Assembly (NCBI GenBank): GCA_022539475.1
Contig: VCMS01000001.1
Location: 434,001 to 498,000, forward strand
DNA: 64,000 nt
Direction: 5' to 3'
Source of the DNA: Gracilaria domingensis
Taxonomy: Eukaryota > Rhodophyta > Florideophyceae > Gracilariales > Gracilariaceae
The translations under genes were made by a program, and so were the position numbers. The notes under the pieces were generated by a model. The model made no database searches. It was not told the origin of the DNA and worked only from the letters and a program-made list of their open reading frames with translations. Shown piece after piece: positions 40,601 to 48,379 of this stretch; positions within the stretch are counted from its first letter, which is position 1, and each line of letters opens with the position of its first letter.

Positions 40601-41500
40601 GCATTACCTCGGCTTCTTGCTGGCGATCACAGAGTGCTTATTTTTTCCCAATTCCGTGAAGTACTTGACTTTCTCGAGGATCTCATGGAGCTTCTTCACA
40701 TCAAGTTTAGCAGATTAGATGGTATGACTTCAGCCGACGCCCGTTCCTCTGGACTGGCCGAATTCAACCGTGAAGGGTCTGACATTCCTGTGTTTTTGCT
40801 CACTACTAGAGCTGGCGGGGTGGGCCTAAATCTGCAAACTGCAGATACCGTAATTTTGTTTGATTCCGACTGGAACCCGTCTGCTGACCTCCAGGCCGTG
40901 TCCAGAATCCAAAGAATAGGACAGAAGAAAACGGTACACATCCTACGACTTGTGACAGACCGAAGTGTGGATGACTTGATCGTGGAAGCTGCTCGCCACA
41001 AAATGAAAACGCAGCAAGTGGCAGTTGGAGCTGGTAAGTTTCACACCTCCCACGGAGCTGCACTTGACCAACGTATGCGACAGAGAGATTTGGAACAACT
41101 TTTTCAAAAGCTGGAAGTAATCAACTACAATGAGATTGACTGCAGCAGCGCAATAGCGGGGGCTGAAAATGGTAGTTCGTGTTCATCGCAGAAAGAAGAA
41201 AAGATTGACCACCAAATGTATGCGAAATGGGGTAAGGCCCTTTTGCGAACTGGGGAGGCGTCCCTACCAGATGTCTCTATTGATCCTATGTGGATTGATT
41301 CTGTAGATGGATGCCGTCCCACTGATGTACCGAAAATGGCTGAGAAGCGATGCCGATATCTGGGCAGCAGCGAAAGCATTGTGTTCATCCGGACCGGCTG
41401 GTGCTGTTATAGAGTACGAAGAAGCCGTGAAGTCCAAGGCCTTGATCGGCAGCTACAGCAAACAAAGCCGAGCTGCTCGAGCACGAAGACAAGTGATTAA
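37667..41500 (+). CDS. SNF2-family chromatin-remodelling ATPase (N-terminal domain and motor)
   Basis: This frame encodes 1277 residues. Residues 1-~620 are disordered, basic at first (many RRxRS patches that fit DNA or chromatin binding) and then strongly acidic, with a run of aspartates from a (GAT)n repeat. An ILVTDDDDD stretch near 190 is a possible SUMO-interacting motif. The helicase motor starts near 643: LQPHQNEGIKWLLML, motif I LADEMGLGKTIQAISFL (~668), DEAH box LVVDEAHRLKND (~786), LLLTGTPLSNN, FLLTTRAGGVGLNLQ and the C-terminal motif SRIQRIGQKKTVHILRLV. The best subfamily guess is the ISWI/LSH/Snf2-like group; no bromo, chromo or SANT domain is obvious. The last ~60 residues of this frame look out of register, and the protein very likely continues in the +1 frame. 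Confidence 0.9.
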   Translation: MAVVARPSTPAPRRTLRSYARNSRPVPLRATEAAGDPIVNSDEDNKSKSPITSKMTRKEMDDVWIPETPLKSKPSGDVHSESIQKVPVPSAAPTPSPALTPSPERDLVEVPAQKKSDLSDASVLDVSQRVTRIQGRNGNENITTKQPSSSGLSRPQAEVEKRVTRSRSKYGFRRVANNTQGTSRAILVTDDDDDDDEVISTPVPHRSRKRLQRNAPTSDDDVQEVKTPSPDKRRRTRSTSKLDKQLPEDPADNLELQAILSNAVDEASTTKMIMEWGTKEGRAKLRKLYGSHDDDEENVRRSKRITRNAAELNDTGNETESDEEALSVRKKRKKRKAASAQVSTDDSDPEESLFESPATRARRNANGVRTRRQIASIAKKQRPMRTKSKSVPLPKVGGLLRSRLKSRKVLSAQSARRSSKRSRETESHDDNKSHPKLRRSKRRLARRGASARSTYAEDETDTDNKHDKDFQNLDDTIKQLSDLDDESEGEEVVAMELEEVEESVGSEEDDDEVEEVISEEGEDDDDDDDDDEDVESEDLFEDKDEIRRPRSRRKMNGRRKRTRPRNIFQAQGDALTAQEQQERLDFLVQQSATIAKDLHVAMAAQSGKHSDEMKNVNEHGQSDKTVNEKEEEAFVPPTGENCTLQPHQNEGIKWLLMLDAQGLNAILADEMGLGKTIQAISFLASLVISGSRGPHLVIAPRNVCAHWAEEVKKFYAGQITVVTHLGTADERFENLEHVLREDAFDIMVTSYELAARDLFSKKRREGFPSYSSLLRAFRNVEFEYLVVDEAHRLKNDNSKINIGIRNYAKAQRRLLLTGTPLSNNLRELWSLMNVLNPQIFSSKATFETWFSAPFSSKLDKKNAKVGLTAAEKSVIVDRLHTVIRPFFRRRVRADVCPTFTSADEVVIRCPMSSLQKALMLHLQQRATAKDAGLNNVVMAMRRVSNHPYIVSRALYDTYDSQVTPRIVASSGKFAFLYYALPRLLAGDHRVLIFSQFREVLDFLEDLMELLHIKFSRLDGMTSADARSSGLAEFNREGSDIPVFLLTTRAGGVGLNLQTADTVILFDSDWNPSADLQAVSRIQRIGQKKTVHILRLVTDRSVDDLIVEAARHKMKTQQVAVGAGKFHTSHGAALDQRMRQRDLEQLFQKLEVINYNEIDCSSAIAGAENGSSCSSQKEEKIDHQMYAKWGKALLRTGEASLPDVSIDPMWIDSVDGCRPTDVPKMAEKRCRYLGSSESIVFIRTGWCCYRVRRSREVQGLDRQLQQTKPSCSSTKTSD
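39232..39262 (+). repeat. (GAT)n simple repeat in the SNF2 acidic region
   Basis: About ten GAT/GAC triplets in a row encode an aspartate run inside the disordered acidic segment. Such triplet tracts are length-variable between strains. Confidence 0.7.
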
Positions 41501-42815
41501 TTACGATGACTTTTCGGATATGGAGAGTGGTGATGATGAAAAAGATCCAGAATTGGTGATAGACGCTGCAGAAATTGTCGAAGACGAGTCAGACGTGGAA
41601 ATAGTAGACAATGGATCAGAGGAAAAAGAGGAACCGAAAGAAGCAAAATCCCGATCATGTCTATTCCAAGCTTGGTCAAAGAATCAAGCCAAGCCCTGTG
41701 ATTTAGACGATATGGAACAGGGTTCGATGAAGGCAATTACATCACAAGTACCACCTGCGACTGAAAAAGGGTTCGAGACCAGCGCTGTATCGAAGGTTGC
41801 GAACTATGTGTCATTTCCTGCAGCCGACAGCTTGAAAGGATTTTCCGTGCCTCCGAGTAGAGTGTCAAATATGCGCACCAGTCATGTCGGTTCTGCTTCA
41901 AGTCAAGCTCAAAATCAAGGTGTGTCAACATGTCCCATCTTTCAACCAGTTTCTTGTAGAATGGCCAAGCCTTCGTCCGGGTTGCCGGATGTGCGCTCCT
42001 CGAGTTTTGGTACTGTTCCGCCCATGTTGGGTCAGCCACATCCATTCAACGCGAAACGGAAATCCCCCAATCTTTCAGTGCAGCAAGCAAATGGGATGCC
42101 GAACTCAACCGCTCTCGCTTCACGGGGAGATGGAACTGCAGATGCTGTACAGCCCCCCTCACTTTCGCAGACACATCGGAAGGGAAGAGCTCCAAAGAAG
42201 AATACTGTGCAGGATCATACCGCGCAGTATGTTCTTGAGTACCGCCGCTTGTGTGCCGCAAAGGGCATTCCTCTCATACCACCAACTTCTAAAAGACCTG
42301 AACACTTAGGAATTAGAAATGCGAACAAGTCGGCTTCAATATCGTCCCTCGCACCAGCAGGTCTCTCCGGTACTTCTCCTGATGACGCTGGATTGCCCAT
42401 TGGGTTACGCAAGATTGCACCAGCTCTATCGACGAGTCAGACATGTTCTCTCCCAGGTTCCCAGATTAATGGTCAAGTATCTTGGGTAGGACCCTCAGGA
42501 TTGAAGTCGAAAGCGGCATCATCACAGGTGCCACAAGGCTCCGGAAAAGGAAGAGAGATGCCCACTTTGCTCAGAAAGACTATTCCTCCGGCTCAAATGG
42601 GACTCGATCATTCGCCGGCAGCTGCCAGTACATCACAAACGAAGTCCCCACTTCTGACAAAGGGTACCGGTACCTTGTTCAACTTCAACCACAATCGGAT
42701 TCCACCAACGAAACCGGCCACACTGGGCTTATCTCAGGAAGCAGTCATGCCTTCGCCTACGAGTCTGTCGCGAAAGGGCGTACCAACGGTGTACCGCCCA
42801 AACGACACTACCTAG
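41307..42815 (+). CDS. Continuation of the SNF2 protein in the +1 frame (disordered C-terminal region)
   Basis: Open for 502 codons, overlapping the motor frame by about 190 bases. From about 41400 its content (IEYEEAVKSKALIGSYSKQS, then YDDFSDMESGDDE) looks like the natural continuation of a remodeller. The rest is a long Ser/Pro/Gln-rich disordered region. It is unlikely to be a separate gene: it has no promoter space and the upstream frame degenerates where this one starts. No GTAAGT/GTATGT donor with a matching branch site exists in the overlap, so the join is either a non-canonical intron, a +1 shift or an assembly base error. Confidence 0.6.
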   Translation: MDAVPLMYRKWLRSDADIWAAAKALCSSGPAGAVIEYEEAVKSKALIGSYSKQSRAARARRQVINYDDFSDMESGDDEKDPELVIDAAEIVEDESDVEIVDNGSEEKEEPKEAKSRSCLFQAWSKNQAKPCDLDDMEQGSMKAITSQVPPATEKGFETSAVSKVANYVSFPAADSLKGFSVPPSRVSNMRTSHVGSASSQAQNQGVSTCPIFQPVSCRMAKPSSGLPDVRSSSFGTVPPMLGQPHPFNAKRKSPNLSVQQANGMPNSTALASRGDGTADAVQPPSLSQTHRKGRAPKKNTVQDHTAQYVLEYRRLCAAKGIPLIPPTSKRPEHLGIRNANKSASISSLAPAGLSGTSPDDAGLPIGLRKIAPALSTSQTCSLPGSQINGQVSWVGPSGLKSKAASSQVPQGSGKGREMPTLLRKTIPPAQMGLDHSPAAASTSQTKSPLLTKGTGTLFNFNHNRIPPTKPATLGLSQEAVMPSPTSLSRKGVPTVYRPNDTT

Positions 42816-42828
42816 TGCGAGACGTTCA

Positions 42829-43095
42829 ATGAACCGCAGTGAAGCACAAGCGTTTAGGCCGGAAAGAAACGTTCCGCTCGGTTTGAAGGCCCAAAATATT
42901 CTGAAACGCCCTACGAGGGGCACGGAAAGGTTGGACAAGACTAAGAGAAAAGCGAGTAAGATCCAGACGACAAATACTCCTTCCAAGCCTCGTCCAGAAG
43001 CGCCTCGCAGACCCGCTCCCAAGCCTACGACGGAGGTTGTGGTCATTTCCGATTCAGACGATGATTTTGAAATCACTTTCTCAGCGACTACTTGA
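42829..43095 (+). CDS. Probable C-terminal end of the SNF2 protein, again in the next +1 frame
   Basis: 88 codons from an ATG at 42829; the frame is also open upstream. It is basic and Pro-rich (KPRPEAPRRPAPKPTTE) and ends in EVVVISDSDDDFEITFSATT. That contains a textbook SUMO-interacting motif (V-V-V-I followed by S-D-S-D-D-D), a feature of chromatin proteins, which supports its belonging to the SNF2 locus. The previous frame stops at TAG about 15 bases before. A separate tiny gene is the alternative. Confidence 0.5.
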   Translation: MNRSEAQAFRPERNVPLGLKAQNILKRPTRGTERLDKTKRKASKIQTTNTPSKPRPEAPRRPAPKPTTEVVVISDSDDDFEITFSATT

Positions 43096-43728
43096 GCATT
43101 TTTCTCTGCTCGACCGACTGTGAGGCAAATTGGAGGGAATCATCTCGATTCACAGAGTTGAGTCGTGGACCAGGGATGTGTGAGTTTCCAAACGAGCAAC
43201 CTCGAATTCCACCATTAGAAGACATCTGAAATCACAATGAAACGGCATTCGTTCCTCTGTCCCGAAGATATTCACAGGCGGTTGTTGGTCCGGTACTGGG
43301 AAGACCACAAGAGCAGCTGCTAGTACGAACTCAGCAACTTCAATGTTTCGCCAGGAATGGTTCTTCAAGCTTACGAATTTGGGTGTGAGGAACTCAGTCA
43401 TCATCATATGGCCTTTGTTGAGCCTATGATCCTGCATAGAGACATGATCTTGATGTTCATCGGATGATTAACTTCTGCTGTCGGTCAAGCAGAGGAAATC
43501 TCTATCGCAACGCTTCGGAAGTAGAGGCATTTGAGGGCGCCTACTCTCTCAGAGATAGGTTTTTGTTTATACTGTAAAAGCTAACATTTGGTCCACAGCT
43601 GCGCAACGTTTATTGCTTCAGCTTTGTACCTGGTAGTTTAAATTTTACAAAGTTACTGAGGCAAGAGAGCCAGCGGCATCTACCCAGGAGCAAAGACTTC
43701 GGCCTTTGCTGGTGTTGATGAAAACCTC
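43096..43728. other. Spacer between convergent genes; left half of a duplicated block
   Basis: No gene. The stretch from about 43418 rightwards is repeated near 46498. Confidence 0.5.
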
Positions 43729-43985
43729 TTAAGGTACATCCACCGCATCCTCAGGGTTAGACTGGTTCTGATGGTCTCCCTGGTTTCCGGCCTTAGAGTT
43801 AAGTTTCCTATACCGAGAGTAGGCAAGAATGAGAAGCACTACGGAGGCAGCGAAGAGCGCTAGCAATGGTACGAGAACATGCCTGAGAGCATAATCACTC
43901 ACGCGGTTGGTGAGATCGTTTCGAAGAAGAGCAACGACAATTCCAGCAATTATACAAGAAGTAAACATTACCACGGATAGTACGC
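43418..43985. repeat. Parent copy of a ~550 bp segmental duplication
   Basis: It aligns by eye with 46498-47032 in the same orientation. Shared anchors include TTGAGCCTATGA, CTGTAAAAGCTAACAT, GAAGAGTGCTAG-like and GTTGGTGAGATC. The block covers the 3' spacer and the last two-thirds of the two-pass membrane gene. Confidence 0.75.
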
Positions 43986-44106
43986 ATGTGATGATGAACA
44001 GTTTCAATCCTGGTCTCGTCAGTTTTCGGGGCTGTGTATTGGGATCTTCCTTAGCGGGTGTTCTTGCAGGGTCTTCCACGACTGGCTCAAGTGTTTGATT
44101 ACTCAT
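43729..44106 (-). CDS. Small two-pass membrane protein, unknown
   Basis: A 125-residue protein from ATG 44106. Residues 1-~35 are polar and acidic, then LFIITCVLSVVMFTSCIIAGIVVALL forms a first membrane helix and VLVPLLALFAASVVLLILAY a second, with a short charged loop (RNDLTNRVSDYALRH) between them. The tail is basic then acidic and Asn/Gln-rich. Both termini are therefore predicted on the same, probably cytosolic, side. No family is recognised. Its reality is supported by a diverged copy 3 kb downstream, in which the same reading frame stays readable through the second helix and tail. Confidence 0.65.
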   Translation of the reverse strand: MSNQTLEPVVEDPARTPAKEDPNTQPRKLTRPGLKLFIITCVLSVVMFTSCIIAGIVVALLRNDLTNRVSDYALRHVLVPLLALFAASVVLLILAYSRYRKLNSKAGNQGDHQNQSNPEDAVDVP

Positions 44107-44670
44107 CGTAGGAACCAGGTTGTGATTTCAACAGAAACGGAGAACTTGCTAGAATTGTTTGCGAGACGACGTCGGCGAGTCAGAAGGGTTCTTACTCACA
44201 GCAGTTGTGGGTGTTCAAACGTGACCGGTGCTGAATCGGCGTGGTGTGCATGAGGGCATGATGTATCTATATGCAAGTGGAGACAGAATCAAGTTTACAA
44301 TGAGAGTACAATGGAGTTAGAAGTTTGTAGAGAAAACAACCGTGCCACGTGAAAAGCCTGAATTCAGCAGCACGAAAAAGAAGCACAAAACAGGAGCCGG
44401 CAAGCGCTGTTCAACAACGTGATATACGTTGGTATCAGCAGAATTGAAGAGATGAATCTACCCTTGTACCTTTGTGGGTACGTGCTGGCAGTTTGAACGG
44501 TCGGGTGGAATAGTTGGCAGTCGCGTGCATACGGGTGAAACGCTTGTCTAAACTGCAAGCGCCGTAGATGTGTTAGCGTTTGGCAGACAGACGTATGCTT
44601 GATCATAAACGTAGCGCGAACCCCCACGCAGCAAAACACTTACGAGACCGGGTAACCACTAGTAGTGCCT
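44107..44670. other. Spacer with a G-box upstream of the two-pass membrane gene
   Basis: CACGTG lies at 44346-44351, about 240 bp upstream of the ATG at 44106. A 91-codon reverse frame (44364-44639) has no features. Confidence 0.45.
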
Positions 44671-45198
44671 TCACAAACTCCCAAGAACACCAGACTTGCT
44701 TTGTTCTTCCAGATGTTCCACCAACCTCTTTGCACCAAAGGGTCCTGTAGTAAAGTGATCTACAGCTTGATCTATGTCCGCTTGCGGCTTGTAAAACCTA
44801 AACGTAGGTAACAATTTAACTCCAAGCTTCGCGCACAATGGTTTGTTCTCAAGTTCAGCAAAGTCAATTGAAAGCCACATAACATCAGGAAACTGTTCAG
44901 CAACACGGAACAGCTTCGAGCCTAGGGTTTTGCAGACGCGACACCAACGCGCGTGGAACATGACAACGACGAGCTTTTCGGGAGGGGCCGTGAGAAGAGC
45001 GCGTTGCAACGATTCGGCTCCGACAAGCGGTTGGGCCGGCGATGCGTGCTCGTTGGAAGAACTCTTGTCGGAGGGACGAACCGGAGGCGGCGGGGTGGCT
45101 ACCGAGAGGTGTGGAGGCCTGCGTTGACATTTGGAGCTATGCGGTAGAGCCGGGGCAAAAATGCGTAGCGGGGAAGAGGAGGTAAAAGCAGGCATCAT
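44671..45198 (-). CDS. Thioredoxin-like protein (WCRVC motif), probably plastid
   Basis: I take the start at ATG 45198, which begins a Ser/Pro/Ala/Arg-rich transit-like leader of about 50 residues; this gives 175 residues. The frame is open another 137 codons upstream, but that part is low-complexity. The thioredoxin core is clear: LVVVMFHARWCRVCK with redox cysteines C86 and C89 preceded by Trp85, then MWLSIDFAELENKPLC and the cis-proline KLLPTFRFYKP (P131). The active site C-R-V-C is again not the canonical C-G-P-C. The FRFYK ending is typical of ACHT and related plastid thioredoxins. Divergent from SPT4. Confidence 0.82.
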   Translation of the reverse strand: MMPAFTSSSPLRIFAPALPHSSKCQRRPPHLSVATPPPPVRPSDKSSSNEHASPAQPLVGAESLQRALLTAPPEKLVVVMFHARWCRVCKTLGSKLFRVAEQFPDVMWLSIDFAELENKPLCAKLGVKLLPTFRFYKPQADIDQAVDHFTTGPFGAKRLVEHLEEQSKSGVLGSL

Positions 45199-45876
45199 CC
45201 TGATGGCGGCTACAGGCGTAGATGTAACTTGGAAACGGAGACCAAACGAAGTTGTCGACGTGAATAAAGGCGTGCACAGGCTGGAGGGCGGGGGAGGGAC
45301 GGTAAGGCACACGGACCTGTAGGGCGACAGTCTTAAAAGTGCTGACGACGAGTAATCTGAATGTTCTCCGGGAAGAAGAGCACCGGAACGGAAAGGGTAT
45401 CTTCCAGGCATGTCCGTCGAATCGTTTGCTTCGAATGGCTCATTCCGCGCAACGCAATGGAGGCGCTTCTGCGCGCCGGCAGTGGCCGGATCTTGACAGC
45501 GCGTGCGCGCACAAAGCGCCAAGTGGACAAAACGCCCAGAACTGGAGAAAAACAAATACCGTTTAGGCCGTGCCGCACCTCCTGCTTCACGCGTGCCCAT
45601 TGGTTGCATGCTGCCACGTCATAGCCAACATTCAACAAGAGACCGCGCTTTCGCAACACCTGCGTGTTCCAACCTGCATGATCATGCACTGGCCTCTGAA
45701 AATGTACGGCTTCACAAGTTGGGCTGCCAGCCAGAACGATTTACGACATCGCCAGGATCAACCTGATCTTTTGAGTCTCCCTCGTTTCTTCGTACCTCTT
45801 GCGTACAAACTGTCTCTCGCCGCCAAGCAGAGAAAAGCATCGGGCAAGAAAATAACTGAACGGTCACCAACTCATT
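45199..45876. other. Divergent promoter spacer, thioredoxin (-) / SPT4 (+)
   Basis: ATTGG at 45599-45603 (CCAAT on the reverse strand) lies next to an ACGT core, about 400 bp upstream of the thioredoxin ATG. Open frames here are GC-related shadows. Confidence 0.45.
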
Positions 45877-46405
45877 ATGGTCCACGGTAGCGGAGCGAAC
45901 GTTGTGCCGACTGAAGTCACTCAAAGCCGGCTCAAGGCATGCATGTCTTGTTCATTAATCAAAACCACACAGCAGTTCTATAACGACGGGTGCGACAATT
46001 GCCCGTTCATGAGTCTAAGTAATGATAAAGAGCGCATCAGCGCCTGTACAACATCTCAGTTTGTTGGGTAAGTTCCGCATGCCAACAATCTGCTTGTCGG
46101 TGAATTTGGTTCTTACTTTTGTTTCAATTAGAACTTATGTCGTCATGAATCCAACTAAGTCGTGGGTTGCAAAATGGCAAAGAGTAGGTATGTTCTCATT
46201 TCATGTCCTCTTGGGCGAGTCAATGTTTTTGTTGTTTATGCTCCACATCCTTTCACTGACATGCGCGACCTCAGCTTCTTTTGTCCCAGGTGCTTACGCT
46301 ATTCATATCGACGCCCGCATGCCAGACGATATTGTTGAGCAGCTCGAAGAGAATAGAATCCGAATGCACTCCGTTCTGGCTACAACCGATAAACCAGACA
46401 GCTAG
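45877..46405 (+). CDS. SPT4: SPT4, transcription elongation factor (DSIF subunit); three exons
   Basis: Exons are 45877-46067, 46132-46187 and 46275-46405, giving 125 residues, the normal SPT4 length. Intron 1 (64 nt) runs GTAAGT to TTAG; intron 2 (87 nt) runs GTATGT to CTCAG with a CACTGAC branch. The spliced protein has the zinc finger RLKACMSCSLIKT ... DGCDNCPF (C22, C25, C39, C42), then FVGTYVVMNPTKSWVAKWQR and ASFVPGAYAIHIDARMPDDI, all diagnostic. SPT4 pairs with SPT5 (NusG homologue) to form the DSIF clamp on RNA polymerase II. A nearer acceptor CCCAG at 46288-46290 would keep the frame but delete four residues (SFVP) that the family conserves, so I reject it. Confidence 0.95.
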
Positions 46406-46497
46406 CGACGGACTTTTTATACCGACAATCTTGAATCGTTCTCCCAGCATACAAAACGCAATCTGAAGACCTCTGTGTTCACCATGTTTGCGTTTTC

Positions 46498-47032
46498 TTG
46501 AGCCTATGACCCTGCATAGTTTTGCGATATGATGTTCATTGATTGATCCTCGACAATGTATTGTTTTCTGTCAATCCCAACCAGGAAAACTGTGTCGCAA
46601 CGAACCGCAGGTGCATACCCTCTCAGAGGTGGGTTTTTGTTTGTACTGTAAAAGCTAACATCTAGTTCACACCTGCGCATCGTTCGTTTACTGCTTCTGC
46701 TTCTATACTTGCTCGCTTAAACTCTACAAAGGCACGGAAAATATGAGGCTGATAGCGAACAGCATCTCGTGACTTCCGCATACGCTTCTGTTATCGAAAA
46801 CTTCTATCCGCTGCATCGTCAGGGTTTGTCCGGTTATGATGGTATCCCTGGTTTACGACCTTAGAGTCTTTTGTCCTACACCGGGAGTGAACAAGAAGGA
46901 GAGGCACTACGACGGCGAAGAGTGCTAGAAATGATACGGGAACATGTTTAAGAGCGTAATCACTCCCGTGGTTGGTGAGATCATTTCGAATAAGAGCAAC
47001 GACAATCCTAACAATTACCGAAGGTAGACGTA
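46498..47032. repeat. Second copy of the ~550 bp segmental duplication
   Basis: It matches 43418-43985 in direct orientation with scattered substitutions and small indels; I estimate 70-75% identity by eye. The copy lacks roughly 18 bases between two ATTA strings near its right end, which looks like a slippage deletion. Confidence 0.75.
46791..47032 (-). pseudogene. Truncated copy of the two-pass membrane protein gene
   Basis: The reverse strand from about 47030 reads IVVALIRNDLTNHGSDYALK, then a hydrophobic stretch and an Asn/Asp-rich tail, and stops at 46791. This parallels the parent's loop, second helix and C-terminus. The N-terminal third and the first membrane helix are missing, and no ATG lies at the right place. 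The surviving frame has no stop, so decay is recent or the remnant is under weak constraint. Confidence 0.65.
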
Positions 47033-47483
47033 CAGCGAAACAAGCGATCCGCCTTCCGTTGGGCGAAACGAATCTGCGGTCGTGTCTCCACCGGAGGCCA
47101 GCATCTTTTCAGGTTGATGGAGATGAACAATTCAGGAATCGACAGCGGGCGAAGAATGCTGCGCAGTCCGCTACAAACCACTGTCGCTGCCTTTTCGCGG
47201 TGGGGAAACGGGCAGAAATAGCCCGCTTAGCGTACCAGAGCGAAGCAGATGTATTGTGCACGCTTGTAGAAAGGAAATTAGAGCCCCAAGATATAAGATC
47301 ATTAAGTGATTGGTCGGGGCAAAGCAAAGACGAATACGGAAAAGACTGTCTGCACTTATCGACCTAGAGTAGTGAATGCCGTCGAACATTATATCGCCAT
47401 AGTGTCCGACAAGAAGGTTTCCGAGACGTTAATCCAAACCAAGGCTTCAGCATCGTTAGGGTCTCGCTTTTAATCAGAATGTT

Positions 47484-47550
47484 AAGAAATGGCCTGCGAA
47501 GGTATGGACCTTCCTAGTGAGAGAGCGCCTCTTTGTCAAACGGAAGCGCT
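47484..47550 (+). repeat. Dispersed repeat family, copy B
   Basis: AAATGGCCTGCGAAGGTATGG, CTTCCTAGTGAGAGAGCGCC and GGAAGCGCTC follow in the family order. The 3' half of the unit is not recognisable. Confidence 0.55.
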
Positions 47551-47759
47551 CAATTAACTTACTATGCTGCAAGTACGTGAAGGTTAGGATCTCCAATAAT
47601 AAAAAGTAACTTGTACGGGAAGTGATCATGACCTTGAGTAGATCTATCCAAAGGTTATCCTTACACCTTTGGTACCGTAGATACACTTGTGTTTTTAGTC
47701 AAAGGTAAGACGAGTGTCTCTAAGCGAAAGAAAAGGTCTGTCTGTTGATGAGATAGTTA

Positions 47760-47875
47760 GAAAGTGGCCTGAAAAGGTTTTGGCCTTCCTGGTGAGAGAA
47801 CGTTTCTTTCCACAGAAACGCTCTGTAGTATGCCGGAATTAGACTATTACACCCATAAAAAGAGAGAGAGAGATC
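47760..47875 (+). repeat. Dispersed repeat family, copy C (longest, reference copy)
   Basis: It runs GAAAGTGGCCTGAAAAGG, GGCCTTCCTGGTGAGAGA, CGTTTCTTTCCACAGAAACG, GTAGTATGCCGGAATTAGAC, then ACCCATAAA and a pure GA tail. All other copies are subsets or variants of it. Confidence 0.65.
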
Positions 47876-48158
47876 TTAACACACTTCATGTCCATGTCCA
47901 CATCTTGTGTCGCACGTTGGAAAAGAGGTGCGTTTTTTTTTGGAAACAGTGTTTTGAACGAAGTCTGGCCCAGGACCCCTGGGGGCGGCTATGGGGCCCA
48001 TAGTATGGGCTATGAAATGCTGCGATGCTGGAAAAGATCGCAAGGCTTCTGGCACACCGAAGGCATCTAAGAGATTAACAAGCAACGACCATTAACTCTT
48101 GAGGTCATCTGGTAAATTTACAAGTCAGAGGCACCTAAACACTGCTAGAGCGAAGACT

Positions 48159-48176
48159 CTTGGTTTGACGCCGCAA
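48159..48176 (+). repeat. 18-base string shared with 7802-7819
   Basis: CTTGGTTTGACGCCGCAA is identical at both sites. Each is followed within 15 bases by AAGGATCT. It is probably a fragment of another dispersed repeat. Confidence 0.4.
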
Positions 48177-48379
48177 GGATCTTCCTTAAATGGGTGTGTT
48201 GCTTGCGACAAGACTCGAAAAATCTTTTGATCTTGCTGCTTCTTGAGCATTACGCTCCCTGGAGTTTTGCATTAGCTTTGGGACATTTGCTGCACGACTC
48301 GCACTGAAGAACAAGACTGGACGGACAGGGACTTGAAGCAAGGTGGCTTCTTAATATTGGTGAGCCAGAAATTGTGGAA

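Larger units (their letters stand above)
46406..48379. other. 2 kb gene-free region with a duplicated block, a decayed gene copy and repeats
   Basis: After SPT4 comes the second copy of the 43.4 kb block, then a 450-bp stretch without similarity, then two copies of the dispersed repeat and an 18-base string shared with 7.8 kb. Frames of 60-131 codons here lack features. Confidence 0.55.

Noticed and set aside
46288-46290. Alternative SPT4 acceptor CCCAG
   Set aside because: It keeps the frame but removes the conserved SFVP step before GAYAI.
46972-47367. 131-codon forward frame downstream of SPT4
   Set aside because: It begins inside the duplicated block, antisense to the decayed gene copy, and has no features.
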